DNA of 64,000 bases from Diphasiastrum complanatum (lineage: Eukaryota; Streptophyta; Lycopodiopsida; Lycopodiales; Lycopodiaceae). The notes beneath the pieces were generated by a model that saw only the letters and a list, made by a program, of their open reading frames with translations, did no database searches and was not told where the DNA came from. Positions 23,465 to 35,187 of this stretch are shown here, one piece after another. How positions within the stretch are numbered: position 1 is the first letter of the stretch; the number at the start of each line of letters is the position of its first letter. The translations under genes and the position numbers were made by a program. Location of the stretch: contig CM055103.1 in NCBI GenBank assembly GCA_029204225.1, forward strand, positions 19,664,925 through 19,728,924. Direction: 5' to 3'.

Positions 23465-25094
23465 CATTTAAGCTACAGTTTGTGGTTGTCCAAAGATGCC
23501 CATAACTTGTCAATGCTTGAGAAACTCATCTCTTCCAAGAGCCTTGGTCAGTGAATCTGCTATCATGTCCTTACTCGACATATAATCCACATGAACTACT
23601 TTGTCTTCCACTAGACTTCTCACAAAGTGATACTTTGTTGGAATGTGTTTTGATCTTTGGCCATTTTGATGCTGCTCTGGTTATCAATCCACATTTTGAA
23701 TGCTTGCTTTTGTTCTTGACCAATGTCTTGAAGCAATTGTCGTAACCAAAGTACATCTTTTGCTCCTTCTGCAAGAGCAACATATTCAGATTCTGCTGTT
23801 GACTGTGTAACTATGCTATGCTTCCTACTAATCAAACCAATAGGCCCTCCGCATAATTGGTGTAGTAGATCTTGCATGCTTGTTTGTGCCATAACTTGCA
23901 TCTGTATATGCCTACAAAATGAAATCTGCTCCCTTGGAATAGCATACTCCAAAATCAGCCGTACCCTTGAGATACCTTAAAATTTGTTTTGCCATCAACC
24001 AATGCCTATCAATGTAACAATCATTGAATTGACTCAAGAGAATCACTACAAAACAAATATCCGGCCAGTTGGAACACATCAACATGAGACTGCCAATCAA
24101 TTCCCTGTATGGATGACTCCCCCTTGGCAACTCATGTTGAATTTCAGAGAACAAATTGATACCTTTTTTCATAGGTGTAGCTATTGGAAATGCATCTTCC
24201 ATACCAAATCTGTTCAGCAACATATCAACATACATCTTTTGACTGAGATGCACTTTTTGTCTATTCTTGTCACGAGTTATGTGAATTCCCAGGAAGAAGC
24301 GAGCTTCTCCCAAATCGACCATGTCGAATTGTTCGGCTAATTGCTTTTTCACTACTAGAATTTCACTGGTGTCTCCTATGACTAGCATATCATCTAGATA
24401 AGGTGCAAGAATACACAATTTACATTGAAAAATGCGAATGTAAATATTGGTGTCTGCTGTACTAGATATAAAGCCTTCCTGTTTTATGACGATATCAAAT
24501 TTGCCGAGATGCTTGCTTAAGACCATAAATGGCCTTGTGAAGCTTACAAACCAAATCTTCCTTTCCTGGTTCTATAAATCCTTCCGACTGTTGCATGTAA
24601 ATATCTTCCTCCAACTCACCATTGAGAAAGGCAGTGCACACATCCATTTGGTGGATTTTCCAGCCCATGTGTGCTGCTAAGGCCATCAAAGTACGTAAAC
24701 TAGGCATCTTCACAACTGGGAAAAAAGTTTATCTATAATCCTTCCCTACTTTTTGTGTGAAACCTTTCGCAACTGGCCTAGCTTTATAACGTTGAAGAGT
24801 CCCATCTTCTTGTGTCTTTCTTTTTAGGACCCACTTGGAATCCACAGCTTGACGATCTGCAGGTAGAGGTTGTAGAGTCCAAACTTGATTGCGTTGCATA
24901 GAAGCCCAATCTCCTTTAGCTGGTTCACACCACTTTGGACTTTCAAAACCTGCAAGTGCTTCATAAATAGTTTCAGGCTCATGTGGATCTGCTAATGCTT
25001 GACAACAAATTTCAACAATGTTGGCCTGAGCATTGTCAATCAGCGTCCATGTTGGTTTCCTTTGCCGAGGTGGTGGTGTTGGCATTTCCTCCAC
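23465..25094 (-). pseudogene. copia element 6 reverse transcriptase and RNase H
   Basis: RT starts with KWCEPAKGDWASMQRNQVW and VDSKWVLKRKTQEDGTLQRY (25094-24729), then MDVCTAFLNGELEEDIYMQQ (24640) and CKLHKAIYGLKQASR. The catalytic box is YLDD instead of YVDD at about 24393. LGEARFFLGIHITRD and YRELIGSLM follow. RNase H has TQSTAESEYVALAEGAKDVL (about 23790) and ends DSLTKALGRDEFLKH at about 23530. Frames switch at least three times and stops occur. Confidence 0.92.
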
Positions 25095-25369
25095 TTTAGT
25101 TCTCCTTCCATCTCCAATGTGATCAATCTCTACACCTTCAGGTGCTCCAAATGGTTCTGGATTGATCTAGACTTGGGCTAAGGGCTCATCATTCTCAGCC
25201 TCAACTGTGGTAGGATCCAAATGATTGAGTTGAAAGTTGTATCTTGCTCCTCCAGCATAGGATCTGCAACTAGTTTATTGTCCATAATAAATTCAATGTC
25301 GTTCTGAAGATGAACGATATCAAGCTCATCAAATGTGACATCTGAGCTTATATGTATTTCTCATGTAGC

Positions 25370-26540
25370 CTTATCATATAGTCTATATGCTTTGTGCTTA
25401 GGTGCACATCCCACCATCACTGTCTTGACACTCTTGTCATCAAACTTTTTCCTCAACTTCGTAGGAATATGAACATATGTCGTACTGCCAAAAATTTGTC
25501 AGTGCGACACATCCGATTTCTTGCATGTCCAAAGCTCTTCAGGTGTGACGCCCTCCAAAGCAACTATGATTAATCGATTCTACAAATATACTGTTGTTGC
25601 TATTGCTTCACTCCAGAAATTTTTTGTCAAACCACTTTGCACTTGCATACTCTTGGCTGCATTCACAATGGTCCTATTCTTTCGCTCTGCTACTCCATTT
25701 TGTTGTGGAGTATGCCTTGTTGTGAGTTGACGCTCAATTCCATGCTACTCACAAAATTCGTGAAAAGAATTGCTGAGATATTCACCTCCCCCGTCAGTTC
25801 GTAGCTTCTTAAGCAATTTTCCTGGCTGCTTCTGTGCATGTACTTTAAAAAATTCAAAGGCTTCAAAAGCATCACTTTTATGCTTCAAAAAATAGACAGT
25901 TGCTCTCCTGCTAAAATCATCTATGAAAGTAATGAAATATTCTGCATTGCCATTACTTGGCAGCTCCATAGGCCCACATAAATAAGAATGAACTAGCTCC
26001 AAAACATCACTTGCTCTTGTCCCGACAATGAAATAAGATCTTCTGTGATGATTTTCTAACATGCATGCTTCCTTGTTGATTATTCATTTCCAACACTATT
26101 TCATGCTTCGGCATGTCAAGCAATGTCTGAAAATGCACATGCCCATATCGCCTATGCCATAGTTCCAAACTGTCTTTGTGAACTGCTGCCATGGCCTCAT
26201 CATCATCAAGATCTAGTTCATAGAGATTTCCATTACGGAAGCCTTGTGCGAGCATATGTCCAACCACATACGCATCTCTGGAGCAGGAAACTGTTTTGTT
26301 ATCAAGGACCACTTTCAGACCTGCATCAACCACACTAGCAATCGAAAGTAAATTCTTCCATAATTTAGACACAAGCATGCTCCTAGAATCTTCGCAATAT
26401 CTCCATTAAGAAGCTTCAGCTGCAAATTACCTACTCCTTTGGAAGATACCTCACTATGGTCTCCAAGCAAAATTTTCCCTTTTCCATTTTGACGATCCCT
26501 CAAAAGGGCTTCATCCCCGAGCATGACAGTTGATGCAGCT
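25370..26540 (-). pseudogene. copia element 6 protease and integrase
   Basis: The protease continues at 26520-26400 with GDEALLRDRQNGKGKILLGD and GVGNLQLKLLNGDI. The frame 26378-26007 has LWKNLLSIASVVDAGL and the pre-integrase ELWHRRYGHVHFQTL. The integrase frame 26062-25745 has FITFIDDFSRRATVYFLK (first Asp) and LRTDGGGEYLSNSFHEFC (second Asp), then a stop. Beyond it RHTPQQNGVAERKNRT carries the Glu near 25680, and the C-terminal region ends near 25370. Confidence 0.9.
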
Positions 26541-27512
26541 AGAATCAACAGTCAATATCTTTTTCTCTACTACTGCCATGCACTGGTTCTCAATTGACAG
26601 TACTGTAGCTATGTACAGTTCCTCCTTAATCATCACATTTTCTGCTAAACTTGCAAAATTCTTTGTGACTTCCTTCGCGTTCTCTTTGGACATCTTGCAT
26701 TCAGCTTCGTAGTGTCCAAACTTGAAGCACCTCCTGCACTGACCTTTCTTGGTGAATATCTTTTTCTTTTTGCCTTGCTGCTTGGAATCACCACCTTCCT
26801 TGGTGACTTGAGAATTCTTCTTGCTATGAGACTCACCTCCTTTTGTGTACAATGCCTGTTCAAAACTTGGTTGTCCAACACCACGTTCCTTACGCATTAA
26901 CTCCACTTGTAGCAAGTCTTCAACTGTCTCATCCCATGTATCGTTCCTTTTCAACATCAAGTTCTGCACCGTGCTTTCCCATGAATACGACATCGACTTC
27001 AATAACTTAAGTCTCTGACCGACGTTGCTAACTTGATGTTCTGAACCTGTAGCAGCTAAAAGATCAAAAATTTCTTTGAACTTGTTAATATGTGTCTCCA
27101 AATCTTCACCTTCAACAAATTTCAAAGTGTCTAGCTGACTCTCAAGCTGCATGACCTCCATTGTTGTATGGGGACCATACTTCTGCTCCATGCACGCCCA
27201 CAAAAAATTTGCTCCTTGGTCACAATCTGCTTCCATTATAATTTTCTGACTCAAGTGTATGGCAATAGTTGCTAGAGCCTTGTCATTCTTTGCCATCCAA
27301 CGCATCAGATTGTTTTGATGTCGATCAATCATTGTTGGTGCATCTGTCTCAAACATAACTGGCTTGGGCTCTCTTCCATCAACTATGTCATAAACTTGTT
27401 CTGCCTTTAAACAAAGCTTCATAACTTTCTTCCAGCTATATAATCCAGTTCCACTGTCAATGGTGGTTTCAACTTGGATGTTGACATTGATGTTAGTCCA
27501 TCACTCTCCATC
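26480..27512 (-). pseudogene. copia element 6 gag
   Basis: The main frame 27422-26511 gives 303 residues, with a start segment GLYSWKKVMKLCLKAEQVYD reaching upstream in the same frame. It contains MEVMQLESQLDTLKF, the Gag-typical ETHINKFKEIFDLL, and a perfect CCHC zinc knuckle CRRCFKFGHYEAEC near 26720. It continues into the protease region with VDSSCINCH, where one base is shifted relative to the following protease frame. The gag is the least damaged part of the element. Confidence 0.93.
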
Positions 27513-27547
27513 CTATCACATACCAAAATCACTTTTCAGAACCTAGG

Positions 27548-27559
27548 GCTCTAATACCA
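27548..27559 (-). other. primer-binding site of copia element 6
   Basis: The minus strand reads TGGTATTAGAGC, one C-to-T change from consensus, immediately after the LTR end. Confidence 0.9.
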
Positions 27560-27840
27560 TGAAAAGAAGACCAACATAGATGGAAGAAAACCAGAAAACA
27601 GAGCACAAGAGATGATAAACAAAATGTTCAGATTCTTCATTATGTTATGCACATATATGTGCATTGTAGAGGCTACATGAGGCTCAAGAGGCCTTCAAAG
27701 CTAAGCCTAAATCTACTCAACTGCCTACTATTAACTAGCTAAAATTTAGCTCTAACCTATCACCTAACTAACTGCCTACAAAGCCTTTGTGGCTGACTTT
27801 GCACCAACAGTAGGTTGGTGAAATGCTTGAATGCTTAACA
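27560..27840 (-). repeat. 5' LTR of copia element 6
   Basis: On the minus strand it begins TGTTAAGCATTCAAGC and ends CTTCTTTTCA, next to the PBS. It is 281 bp and pairs with 23168-23451. Confidence 0.95.
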
Positions 27841-27899
27841 AAATCCCATTTGAATTTTCCATTTCCTCCAGCCTCACCCAAATGTAGCATGGAGATTTC

Positions 27900-29533
27900 C
27901 TACGTAAACAATGAGACATTACATCAACAAGATCCATTGACTAGTTCATCCCTAGGGACTATATGGAAATGTTCATAAGCATAACATTCTTTTGGATGCA
28001 TTAAAAGTCCTTATCTAAAATATCTTAAACAAATTCTAAGCCATACAGCACTTGCCGAAAAAGAGCAACATAAATCGTTTGTAGCATTGCGATTCACGCA
28101 CCACACACTACTTGAGAAGTTGCATTAGCAGATGCATAAATGGTTCATGTTGTTAAGCTTTAAGTAAGCGCATGGTGCTTGTCTAACATCTTCATATAGC
28201 AGCCCTTAAACCCAGCTCGGTGTGAAGAATTTCAGATCATTTAAGATCCAATTCCATAACCTGATCTTTGGTTAGAAATAGATCAACTCTACCAATCTTG
28301 CCAATGTAGAAAAATCAACATTTACTCAATGAAAGAGATGCAAACTCAATAAAAACCTGATCAAACATCAAACATAAGATATGAGGAAATTGTTGTCCGT
28401 ACAAAAACAGTACCCTACTGTATTTCACACGTGTGGATCCAAAAATAACATAAAATAAGCATTCTACACACAAAATTGCAAGATATCACAAATATAGTGC
28501 ACTAATGGATAAATGAGCGTGTATAAGCATGAAGTGAGATAAAAGAGAGAGTGAATGTGTCTCTTCCCATGAGTTACATCCTCGACCTAATTTGAAACTT
28601 GGTTTCCCTCCATAATAAAAAACCCTACTATTTTTGTGACTAGAGTCAATGTCTCTACTATCCAAATTTGAATCTTCTAAAACTTTCCCACACTTTCAAA
28701 AAGTGTTTATTCAAATACTTTTAGACTAATATAACTTTGAAAAGTCAAACTCTAAGTCTAATATGAAAATTGGCCTCAATTGCCATTTATACAAATATGA
28801 CCAAAATAGCAAAACTAGTTGAAATTTCTCACACTCGGCCAGACGCCACCGTTGTAAATAAGGCATTGGTTTCACTCTCTTCGCAATTGCTTTCACCATA
28901 AAACTGCGAACAAAGCCTCCTTATATTTCTCGTCATGCCTATCACACCAAATGAAGCACCTACCCCACATCCATTGGTGGAATCCATCGCACCAGCATGA
29001 AGCCCGTCACGTGTCCTTCACTAGCTATGCGATATACGACCTCAAACACGATGAATCTGAGGTGGGCATAAGACGAGATTATAAAAAAAAGAGCAACGGA
29101 AGAAAAGAGAGGTGAGACGGTAGACCGCATAAATAGGCGCATCTCCTGAGTCCTCTCTAAACTACGAGAGACATGTATATTTGTGTTTATTTGAGGCTTG
29201 AGCCCACCTTCTGACATCCACGTCTAGAGGTAAACGCCTTACATGAAGTTGTAGGGTTTGCACTCTCTATGGCGGCTGCATCATTAAAAAAAACCTCTAA
29301 AATCCTTTGCAAAATTCTAAGACCTAACCCTAATGTACTTACTCACTTCTATTAAGGTCTAAGTCTTAAAAGTTAAGACCGCTTTTACAATTTTATCCCT
29401 TAATGTTAAATTTTTTTCTAATGTTAACTTTCTTTCAAACTCCATTGACCAATCTTACCACATAGTATGGACTTTGCAATGCAATGCCAAAAACTTAGTG
29501 CAGGGGCAAAAACTAGAAGAAAACTTGAAGAGA
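27900..29533. other. intergenic or intronic sequence upstream of the Mpv17-like exon
   Basis: I see no exon that I can assign. If the Mpv17-like gene continues, its N-terminal exons and promoter should lie here on the minus strand, facing the plus-strand small gene at 29581. A perfect 10-bp palindrome CACACGTGTG is at 28426-28435. The 85-codon minus frame at 29217-28960 has no recognisable domain. Confidence 0.4.
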
Positions 29534-29548
29534 AAGAGAGAGAGAGAG

Positions 29549-29579
<31 letters not shown>
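29534..29579. repeat. (AG)n microsatellite in a putative 5' UTR
   Basis: An AG run with one C interruption, ending two bases before the ATG of the small gene. GA/CT-rich 5' leaders are common in plant genes. Confidence 0.9.
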
Positions 29580-29580
29580 T

Positions 29581-30359
29581 ATGGCAGGAGGAGGGAAGGT
29601 TATGAGCTTCGTAGCGCGTACCATGCAGTACGTGGTAAACGAGCTCCTAGTAGATCGCTTATCTAACAAGTAAGGAAGGTTCAATCAATTCGAATCATCA
29701 TCTCATCCAATCTCATCTTCGCTTTCAATGTAATCAGGGAGTTTGAATTATCAATGCTCGATGAATGGATGGTCGCGTGAAAAGTTTTGGCTGTACTGGT
29801 TTGGTTTGGTTTGGTTGCTTTGATTTATTGATTGCTTGCTTGCTTATTGTTCCCTTCAAAACTTTAATTTAATGTTGCAGGAGACGGCCAGCCCTATAAT
29901 TAGGACTGGAGACACTGCTTGACTTTTCATTGCTTTTTGTTTCTTTTAGTGTTACATTTCAGAAGTTCGCAGTTAGGTCAGCAAAAACTATTGAAGATAT
30001 TACACAGAAAGGTATGTCTTAAGTTTTTCGTCACAAGATGATCACTTACTTTACGGTCTTTTGTTTGTAGAAAATGAAAAGTTCCTTGATGCTTGTATTC
30101 TTCGTTTTTAATCGGTGTAGTGAAAGATTTCTTGTCCATTTCAGGTTTCCAAACGAAAGAAGAGCTCGCAGTTAAGTTGAAGACTTTCTCGGAGGAGTTT
30201 AGTGAAGAGGTTAGTTTGACCCTACTCTTGTACGACTATTTTAAGTGTGCCAAAATAATCCCGTAAGTGCAGGCTGCAAAACATACATTTTGTTTGAATC
30301 ATAGTGATAACTACTATGATATAGTGCATCCATGTAGTGAGAAATTTGAATGGGATTAG
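29581..30359 (+). CDS. small spliced plant gene, function unknown
   Basis: Proposed exons are 29581-29669, 29950-30011, 30145-30209 and 30273-30359. The splice sites are GTAAGG, then TTTTAG, GTATGT, TTTCAG, GTTAGT and GTGCAG, and all phases agree (89, 62, 65 and 87 nt). The product is about 100 residues: MAGGGKVMSFVARTMQYVVN, then LLVDRLSN, then VTFQKFAVRSAKTIEDITQK, then KEELAVKLKTFSEEFSEE. The amphipathic start and the FQKFAVRS segment recall small plant proteins that may be organelle-targeted, but I cannot name the family. The last exon (AAKHTFCLNH...) is the least certain: the true end may lie further on. The AG repeat precedes the ATG directly. Confidence 0.6.
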
Positions 30360-31984
30360 TGGATGGAGTCTTGCCTAACCTGTATCCTTTTGAGAAATGT
30401 GAAGTTTTACTTACTAATATCCTCTGCTATGGAAACACAAAGAACTTGACATTTGAAGATCATACCCTAATGTTGGCATTGCCTTGCAAAAGGCAACACT
30501 ATGTGTTCAAGATGGTCAATGGAGTTTATGCAAAAGTCAACATTAAAGTCAATTTCTAAAATCATAAGGGTATGGGCTCACAAAAAGCTCAGCCACATTG
30601 CTAAGGACTTTATTGCAAGAATTCAATCCTTTAGATGCACCTTTTTATATTCAAGTCATAAATAGCAAAAAATGCTTGTCCCTCTCTTTTTATAGCATGC
30701 ATGCTCACGCTTTAGATACACCTTCTTTAATAATCCTTTGATTAGCAAGCCTTTCTTTTCTTTTTTTCCAATGTGGCATGCAAAGCCGCTCAAAATCTTC
30801 AAAAAAAACATTGTCTATTTTAAATTATTTAGAGACTTATATTTCTAGCATAAAATTTTTGGCATTGCCTTGCAAAAGGGAATATTGGCACATTGCTAAG
30901 GACTTATTGCAAGAACTTGGTCCTTTAGATCCATGTCTATATGGAAGTTGTAAATAACAAAAAAAGAACGTGTCCCTTTCTTTTTATTGCATGGATCCCT
31001 AGGCTCTCAACTTGTATGACGCACTGACATCATCACCAACAACAATAATAAAATAAAATTATCTACTTGCATTTCCAAAATTGATTTTTTCTTTTTTCAG
31101 CTTTGTCGTGATAGTGGTAAGCTATTGTGACGATTTGCTAAAGCTGAGTTGTTAAACTTAGGTGAGTTTGAGCATTAAAATGAGTTTTTTTTTATTTTTT
31201 TATTCTTCTATAATGCATTTTTTGGTTTTTTTTAAATATTTTACAGATAAAGCTTCTCATGATGTATCAATCACCTTATTTATTGTTATCATATCTCTAT
31301 TCATGCACGCACTTTGGATCATAGTAAATCCTTGAGAAAAAGAAATGCTAACTAGGATTTGAAATTAGCTAATTGCATTCAATCTTGGATAATCACATTT
31401 TTATTCAAGAAATCTGTGGCAATGCCTTTGCGGTATACCACAACATTTTTTAAAAAAAAATTTGTTTCTTCTTCGACTGTGGGCTCAACAATTGCTCTTG
31501 AATCTGTGTCGGCTTTCGATTTGAAGATGATCGTGCCATTATTCAGTTTATTTGTAAAGCTAAATCCAAAGATGTTTGAGAGAGTGTAGAAGGAAATTTC
31601 ACAAAATTTCAGTCAGAACGGAGTAAAAATGAAGCAGTTGTGAGGCTGCAATTCCGAAAGGTAAAAAAAAGCTTAAAAAACTGATTTTTGGCCCAAATCA
31701 GAGATTTTTTGTGGCTGAAGGCCTGTAGGGCAGCGATTTAGTACTAATAGTGGCTGTATGAGGTGAGTCTGATTGTGGAAAATCAGGATTTTCACCTCTT
31801 AAAATCAAAATAATCAAACCTGTAACGCTGCCTCTCACCCCCACAGATGGATCTTAAAAAAAAAATGGAAACCTTAAAATCAAGAAAACGTTTCAAATGT
31901 TTGGTCAATGTTTTTAGATATTTGAAACGTTTCACGTTTGGAAGTTTCAAACATTTGGTTGCTACACTGGACTCAGCACACATC
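30360..31984. other. AT-rich stretch with direct repeats and a possible gag trace
   Basis: No gene is supported. A segment of about 125 bp (CACATTGCTAAGGACTT...TTTATAGCATGCATG) at 30592-30715 recurs in diverged form at 30890-31000, and GGCATTGCCTTGCAAAAGG occurs at 30476 and 30863. The frame 30350-30559 includes LLTNILCYGNTKNLTFED, which resembles a copia Gag segment but is too short to call. An inverted repeat based on GAAACGTTTCAAATGTTTGG lies at 31888-31960. Confidence 0.4.
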
Positions 31985-33560
31985 CCCAATATCTATGCCA
32001 CTCACATCAGTCTCGAGGTTGAAAGGCTTTTGAGGGTCCACGATTTTGAACATTGGCGCTTTAGAAATTGCCTCCAGTAGCTGAAAACTCCTCTTTAACT
32101 CTTCATCCCAACTTGTCTCTAGGTCTTGTCCACATAGCTAGTTCGTTAAGGCAATAACCAACTTCGAGAAGGCTTGCACGAATCTATGAAATTGCCGAAT
32201 CCTAGGAATGACTGAAGCTGCCTAACGCGTATAGCCCTAGGCCAATTCATCACCACGACCACCTTGGTTGGGTCCATAGAGATTCCCTCTGTCGTCACAG
32301 TGTGACCGAGGTACCCCACCCGAGTCCGACACAACTTGGGTCTTCTTATCATTAGCATATAAAAAATGGTTTTGCAGCTCTTTAAAGACAGTCCTGAGGT
32401 GCCCTTCATGTTCCTCTACTGTCTTACTATACAGTAGGATGTCGTCGATGAAATTTACCACGAACTTTTTCGTATAATCTTTTACTATCATTCATGAGCA
32501 TCGTAAATGACGCGGGCACATTAGTCAGTCCAAACGGCATGACAAAAAACTTGGAATGTCTATACCAAATCCTAAACGTGGTCTTACGGACATCCTTTGC
32601 CCAAATTCTAATCTAATGATAACCACTCTTGAGATCTATCTTACGGAAGAGCTTGCACCCTGCTAGGCGTCCAACAAGTCATCAATCTGTGGCATCGAGT
32701 AGCAATGCTTTATTGTGAGCTTATTAAGTGCATGATAATCAACACACATTTGAAATCCATCTTTTTTCTTAACTAACAGGATGAGGGATGCGAAGGGTGA
32801 GTAAGAAGGCTGTATTTACCCCAACTTGAGGTACTCATGTAACATCTTCTTCATCTCATCCTCTTCTCAAGACTCATCCTGTACAGTGGTTGACAAACTC
32901 GACCAGACCTCGGAATGAGCTTAATTTTATGCTCCACATTCTGTCTAGGAGGCAAGCCAACAAGATTTTTCTGTGTTAAAACAGTCCTAAACTCTTACCT
33001 AACTGACTCATTTAGATTGTTTAACTCCTGTGAATACAAATGAGTAGTTGATGCCAAAAAATCACATGATGCAAATTGTTGCACTAGACTAGTATCATGC
33101 CTATCTAGAATCACTACAATCATTCGCATCCATCACATAACGACAATAAATATACTGTGAAGGTACTTTTTCTATGAGATGAGGGGGCCGACTAGCAACT
33201 TCCTCTCACCTCTCATGACATGAGACAAACCCTCATGCTTGAAATTATATACATGAGCATTAAGATCTATAGCTGGCTGCATTGCCACATGCCAATGCTT
33301 ACATGGCACCACATCAAAACGTGCGAGTCTAGTCATTGCAAATCTAGCTTGTCTGTGTACCCCTGAACAACCTGATGATCCCAAATTTTAGTAGCCTTCC
33401 GATTTGGCATCTTGACTATATATCGATAGGCCGAAGGTACTGTGGGAATCTTTAGTCTCTTGAAAATCTGGGAGCTGGTAGTATTATGGGATGAGCCTGT
33501 GTTGAAGAGGTCGATCAGCCACGCGCTCCCTCATTTAGTAATGTATCATCAAGACAATAA
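31985..33560 (-). pseudogene. Ty3/gypsy protease and reverse transcriptase relic
   Basis: In minus-strand order: the protease with FNTGSSHNTTSSQIFKRLKI (about 33510) and HWHVAMQPAIDLNAHVY (about 33280); RT with CVDYHALNKLTIKHCYSMPQ (about 32740), IDLKSGYH, then RIWYRHSKFFVMPFGLTNVP (about 32560). The catalytic box is FIDD in VVNFIDDILLYSKTVEEH (about 32445), followed by GYLGHTVTTEGISMDPTKV and RQLQSFLGFGNF (about 32210). The RNase H start is KPFNLETDVSGIDIG (about 32000), where similarity ends. Frames shift repeatedly. The motif order and FIDDIL are characteristic of gypsy rather than copia. Confidence 0.92.
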
Positions 33561-35187
33561 CCTGTTTGAGCTTTAACAGAATGAAAGCGTATAGGTGCAT
33601 CAGGAACTACTTCATGTACATAAATAACCATTGCTTTCCTGCGAGTTGTCTCATACTCATCATCGCTGCCTACCATGTCCTCCTCCAAGTCGCTGGAGTA
33701 GCACTCGGAGTGCCTCGATCAGGTTGCATTGCATGGAGCTTTGTGTTTATTATCCTTCACTCTTGGCCTTCTCTTTATGCTATGGACTGAGATTAGAACC
33801 ACCAAAGGCACAATGCGACTTGCGTTTCTCCCCTTGGTGCAACTGTACCTCCCATGCTCTCGAAGGAACACCCTTGCCACTTGCTAGGCTCAGTATGTGT
33901 GTCTATTTTTTTCTTCAAGTTAATTTTTTAATACCTTTTATACCATCTCTATCATCACTTCTTCTAGGGCCACATGTAAAGCACCGGAAAAGTATCATGG
34001 TAATTACATATTTGAGGTAGTATCATATATATATTCTCAAACATAGCTAATGAACTCCTTTAATAAGCATAAAGTTGCTACTTGTTCAACGTACTGTATA
34101 ATATGTATAGTGAATAAAATTGAGAATTTGTCAGTAGACCTTATGTCTACTTTGTATATTCTGCCAACACTACTAGAAACGAACTATGTCTCAGAATGTA
34201 TTATTTACTTTACATATTTTGCCAACAACAATAGAAACTAACTGTCCCAGAATGTACGTGAATGTTTTATTACTTCCTGATCATGTAGGTGCTGATAATT
34301 TCAGAGCAGAAATTTTAAGATTTCTAATAAAATTTGGCTGTTTTTGGAGAAATGCAAGGAATGTTGAATGTTTTTGGTTTTGAGCTTGGTTTCTCTGGAA
34401 AGAACTAGTTTCTGTCATATGTAAAACCACAATGGGAAGATTTTGTAATATGAATTAAGGATAATATTCCATGTTATGTAAGCATACTATAACACCAAGC
34501 GTATGCAATTCTTACTAATAATGACCTGCAATATAGTTCCATTAAAAAGGGTTTCAGGCTCATTTCGGTAGGTCGGTGGTCCACTGAAATGATCCGAATA
34601 CAACTGTTGTGCTAAAACTTGCGGCTCCATTTGCTTCCATACTCCGCGTCCTCAAAAGTTGGATGTTCCTGATGTTTCTGCAGTTAACACAAAGATTCAA
34701 AGATCCTAAGAGGCAAAGGTGACCCGGAAATGCGTGTTGGTGAAAATATTTATGCCAGCTTATTTGGAAGCTACAGGTTGTGGCTGCATGGTATTGATTA
34801 GATGGAGAAAAAGGGCCAAATTTTGGGCATTGATTAAGTATTTGTCATTGAGAGCAAAAGAAACTGTTGTGAATAACCATGGTCGACTCCCTTGAGATAT
34901 TGAACAAGGAATGAAGCTATGGTTGATTCTGTTGAGAGAGGAAACTATATTGAAAGAGAAACTCTTAGGATATATCATGTAGTCGGAATTTGTGTTAAAT
35001 TTGTGTGCTTATTTTCTTAGTTAGTCTTTTGTACAGGATCCAGTAAAAGCTTGAGTCTTTCTATGTCAAAGCAACTATATTTGAAATCTTTTTGCAGCAC
35101 TTTGGATAGCAAGGGTGCTGACATTGGCAAAAGTTTTCGAATTTCATCTATGCTGTAGAAGATTCTGTGTATAAGACCACTTTTCAG
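33561..35187. other. stretch without a confident gene
   Basis: The first few hundred bases probably include decayed gypsy sequence upstream of the protease. A tandem repeat of about 57 bp lies at 34143-34255 (TTGTATATTCTGCCAACA then TTACATATTTTGCCAACA). A frame near 34697-34795 reads like protein (GDPEMRVGENIYASLFGSYR) and may be an upstream exon of the gene at 35188, but no splice model could be closed. Confidence 0.4.

Larger units (their letters stand above)
23168..27840 (-). mobile_element. Ty1/copia element 6, complete structure with TSD
   Basis: It has two LTRs (27560-27840 and 23168-23451), a PBS next to the 5' LTR, a polypurine tract next to the 3' LTR, and AAATC on both sides (23163-23167 and 27841-27845). 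At 4673 bp it has the usual copia length. By eye the LTRs differ at about 21 of 281 aligned positions plus one 3-bp gap, roughly 92-93% identity. Gag, protease, integrase, RT and RNase H are all present in order, but each is broken by frameshifts or stops. It sits in a coding exon of the Mpv17-like gene in the same orientation as that gene. Confidence 0.95.
22972..27899 (-). pseudogene. Mpv17/PMP22-family gene exon split by a copia insertion
   Basis: The minus strand from 27899 to 27846, joined to 23167 to 22972, forms one continuous 250-bp exon. It has an AG acceptor before 27899 and a GTATAC donor at 22971. The reading includes KWDFSRTLRMAAFGLFMSGR, LHVWFNLLNKILP, KKMLLGQILYGP and FFSLHAFAQ. 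This matches the conserved Mpv17/PMP22 signature, in which the Arg-rich start, a Gly-x-His-x-Trp region, a Lys-x2-x-x-x-Gln and a Gly-Pro region are typical of small four-helix peroxisomal or mitochondrial inner-membrane proteins. The copia element 23168-27840 lies inside it, so the exon cannot be translated through. A possible next exon at about 22771-22745 has in-frame stops. The N- and C-terminal exons were not found. Confidence 0.75.

Noticed and set aside
28960-29217. 85-codon minus-strand frame that could be an N-terminal exon of the Mpv17-like gene
   Set aside because: Sequence does not resemble the family start and no fitting splice donor was found.
30350-30559. 69-codon frame resembling a copia Gag segment
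   Set aside because: Only about 18 residues resemble Gag (LLTNILCYGNTKNLTFED); too little to call an element, and the start overlaps the small gene's last exon.
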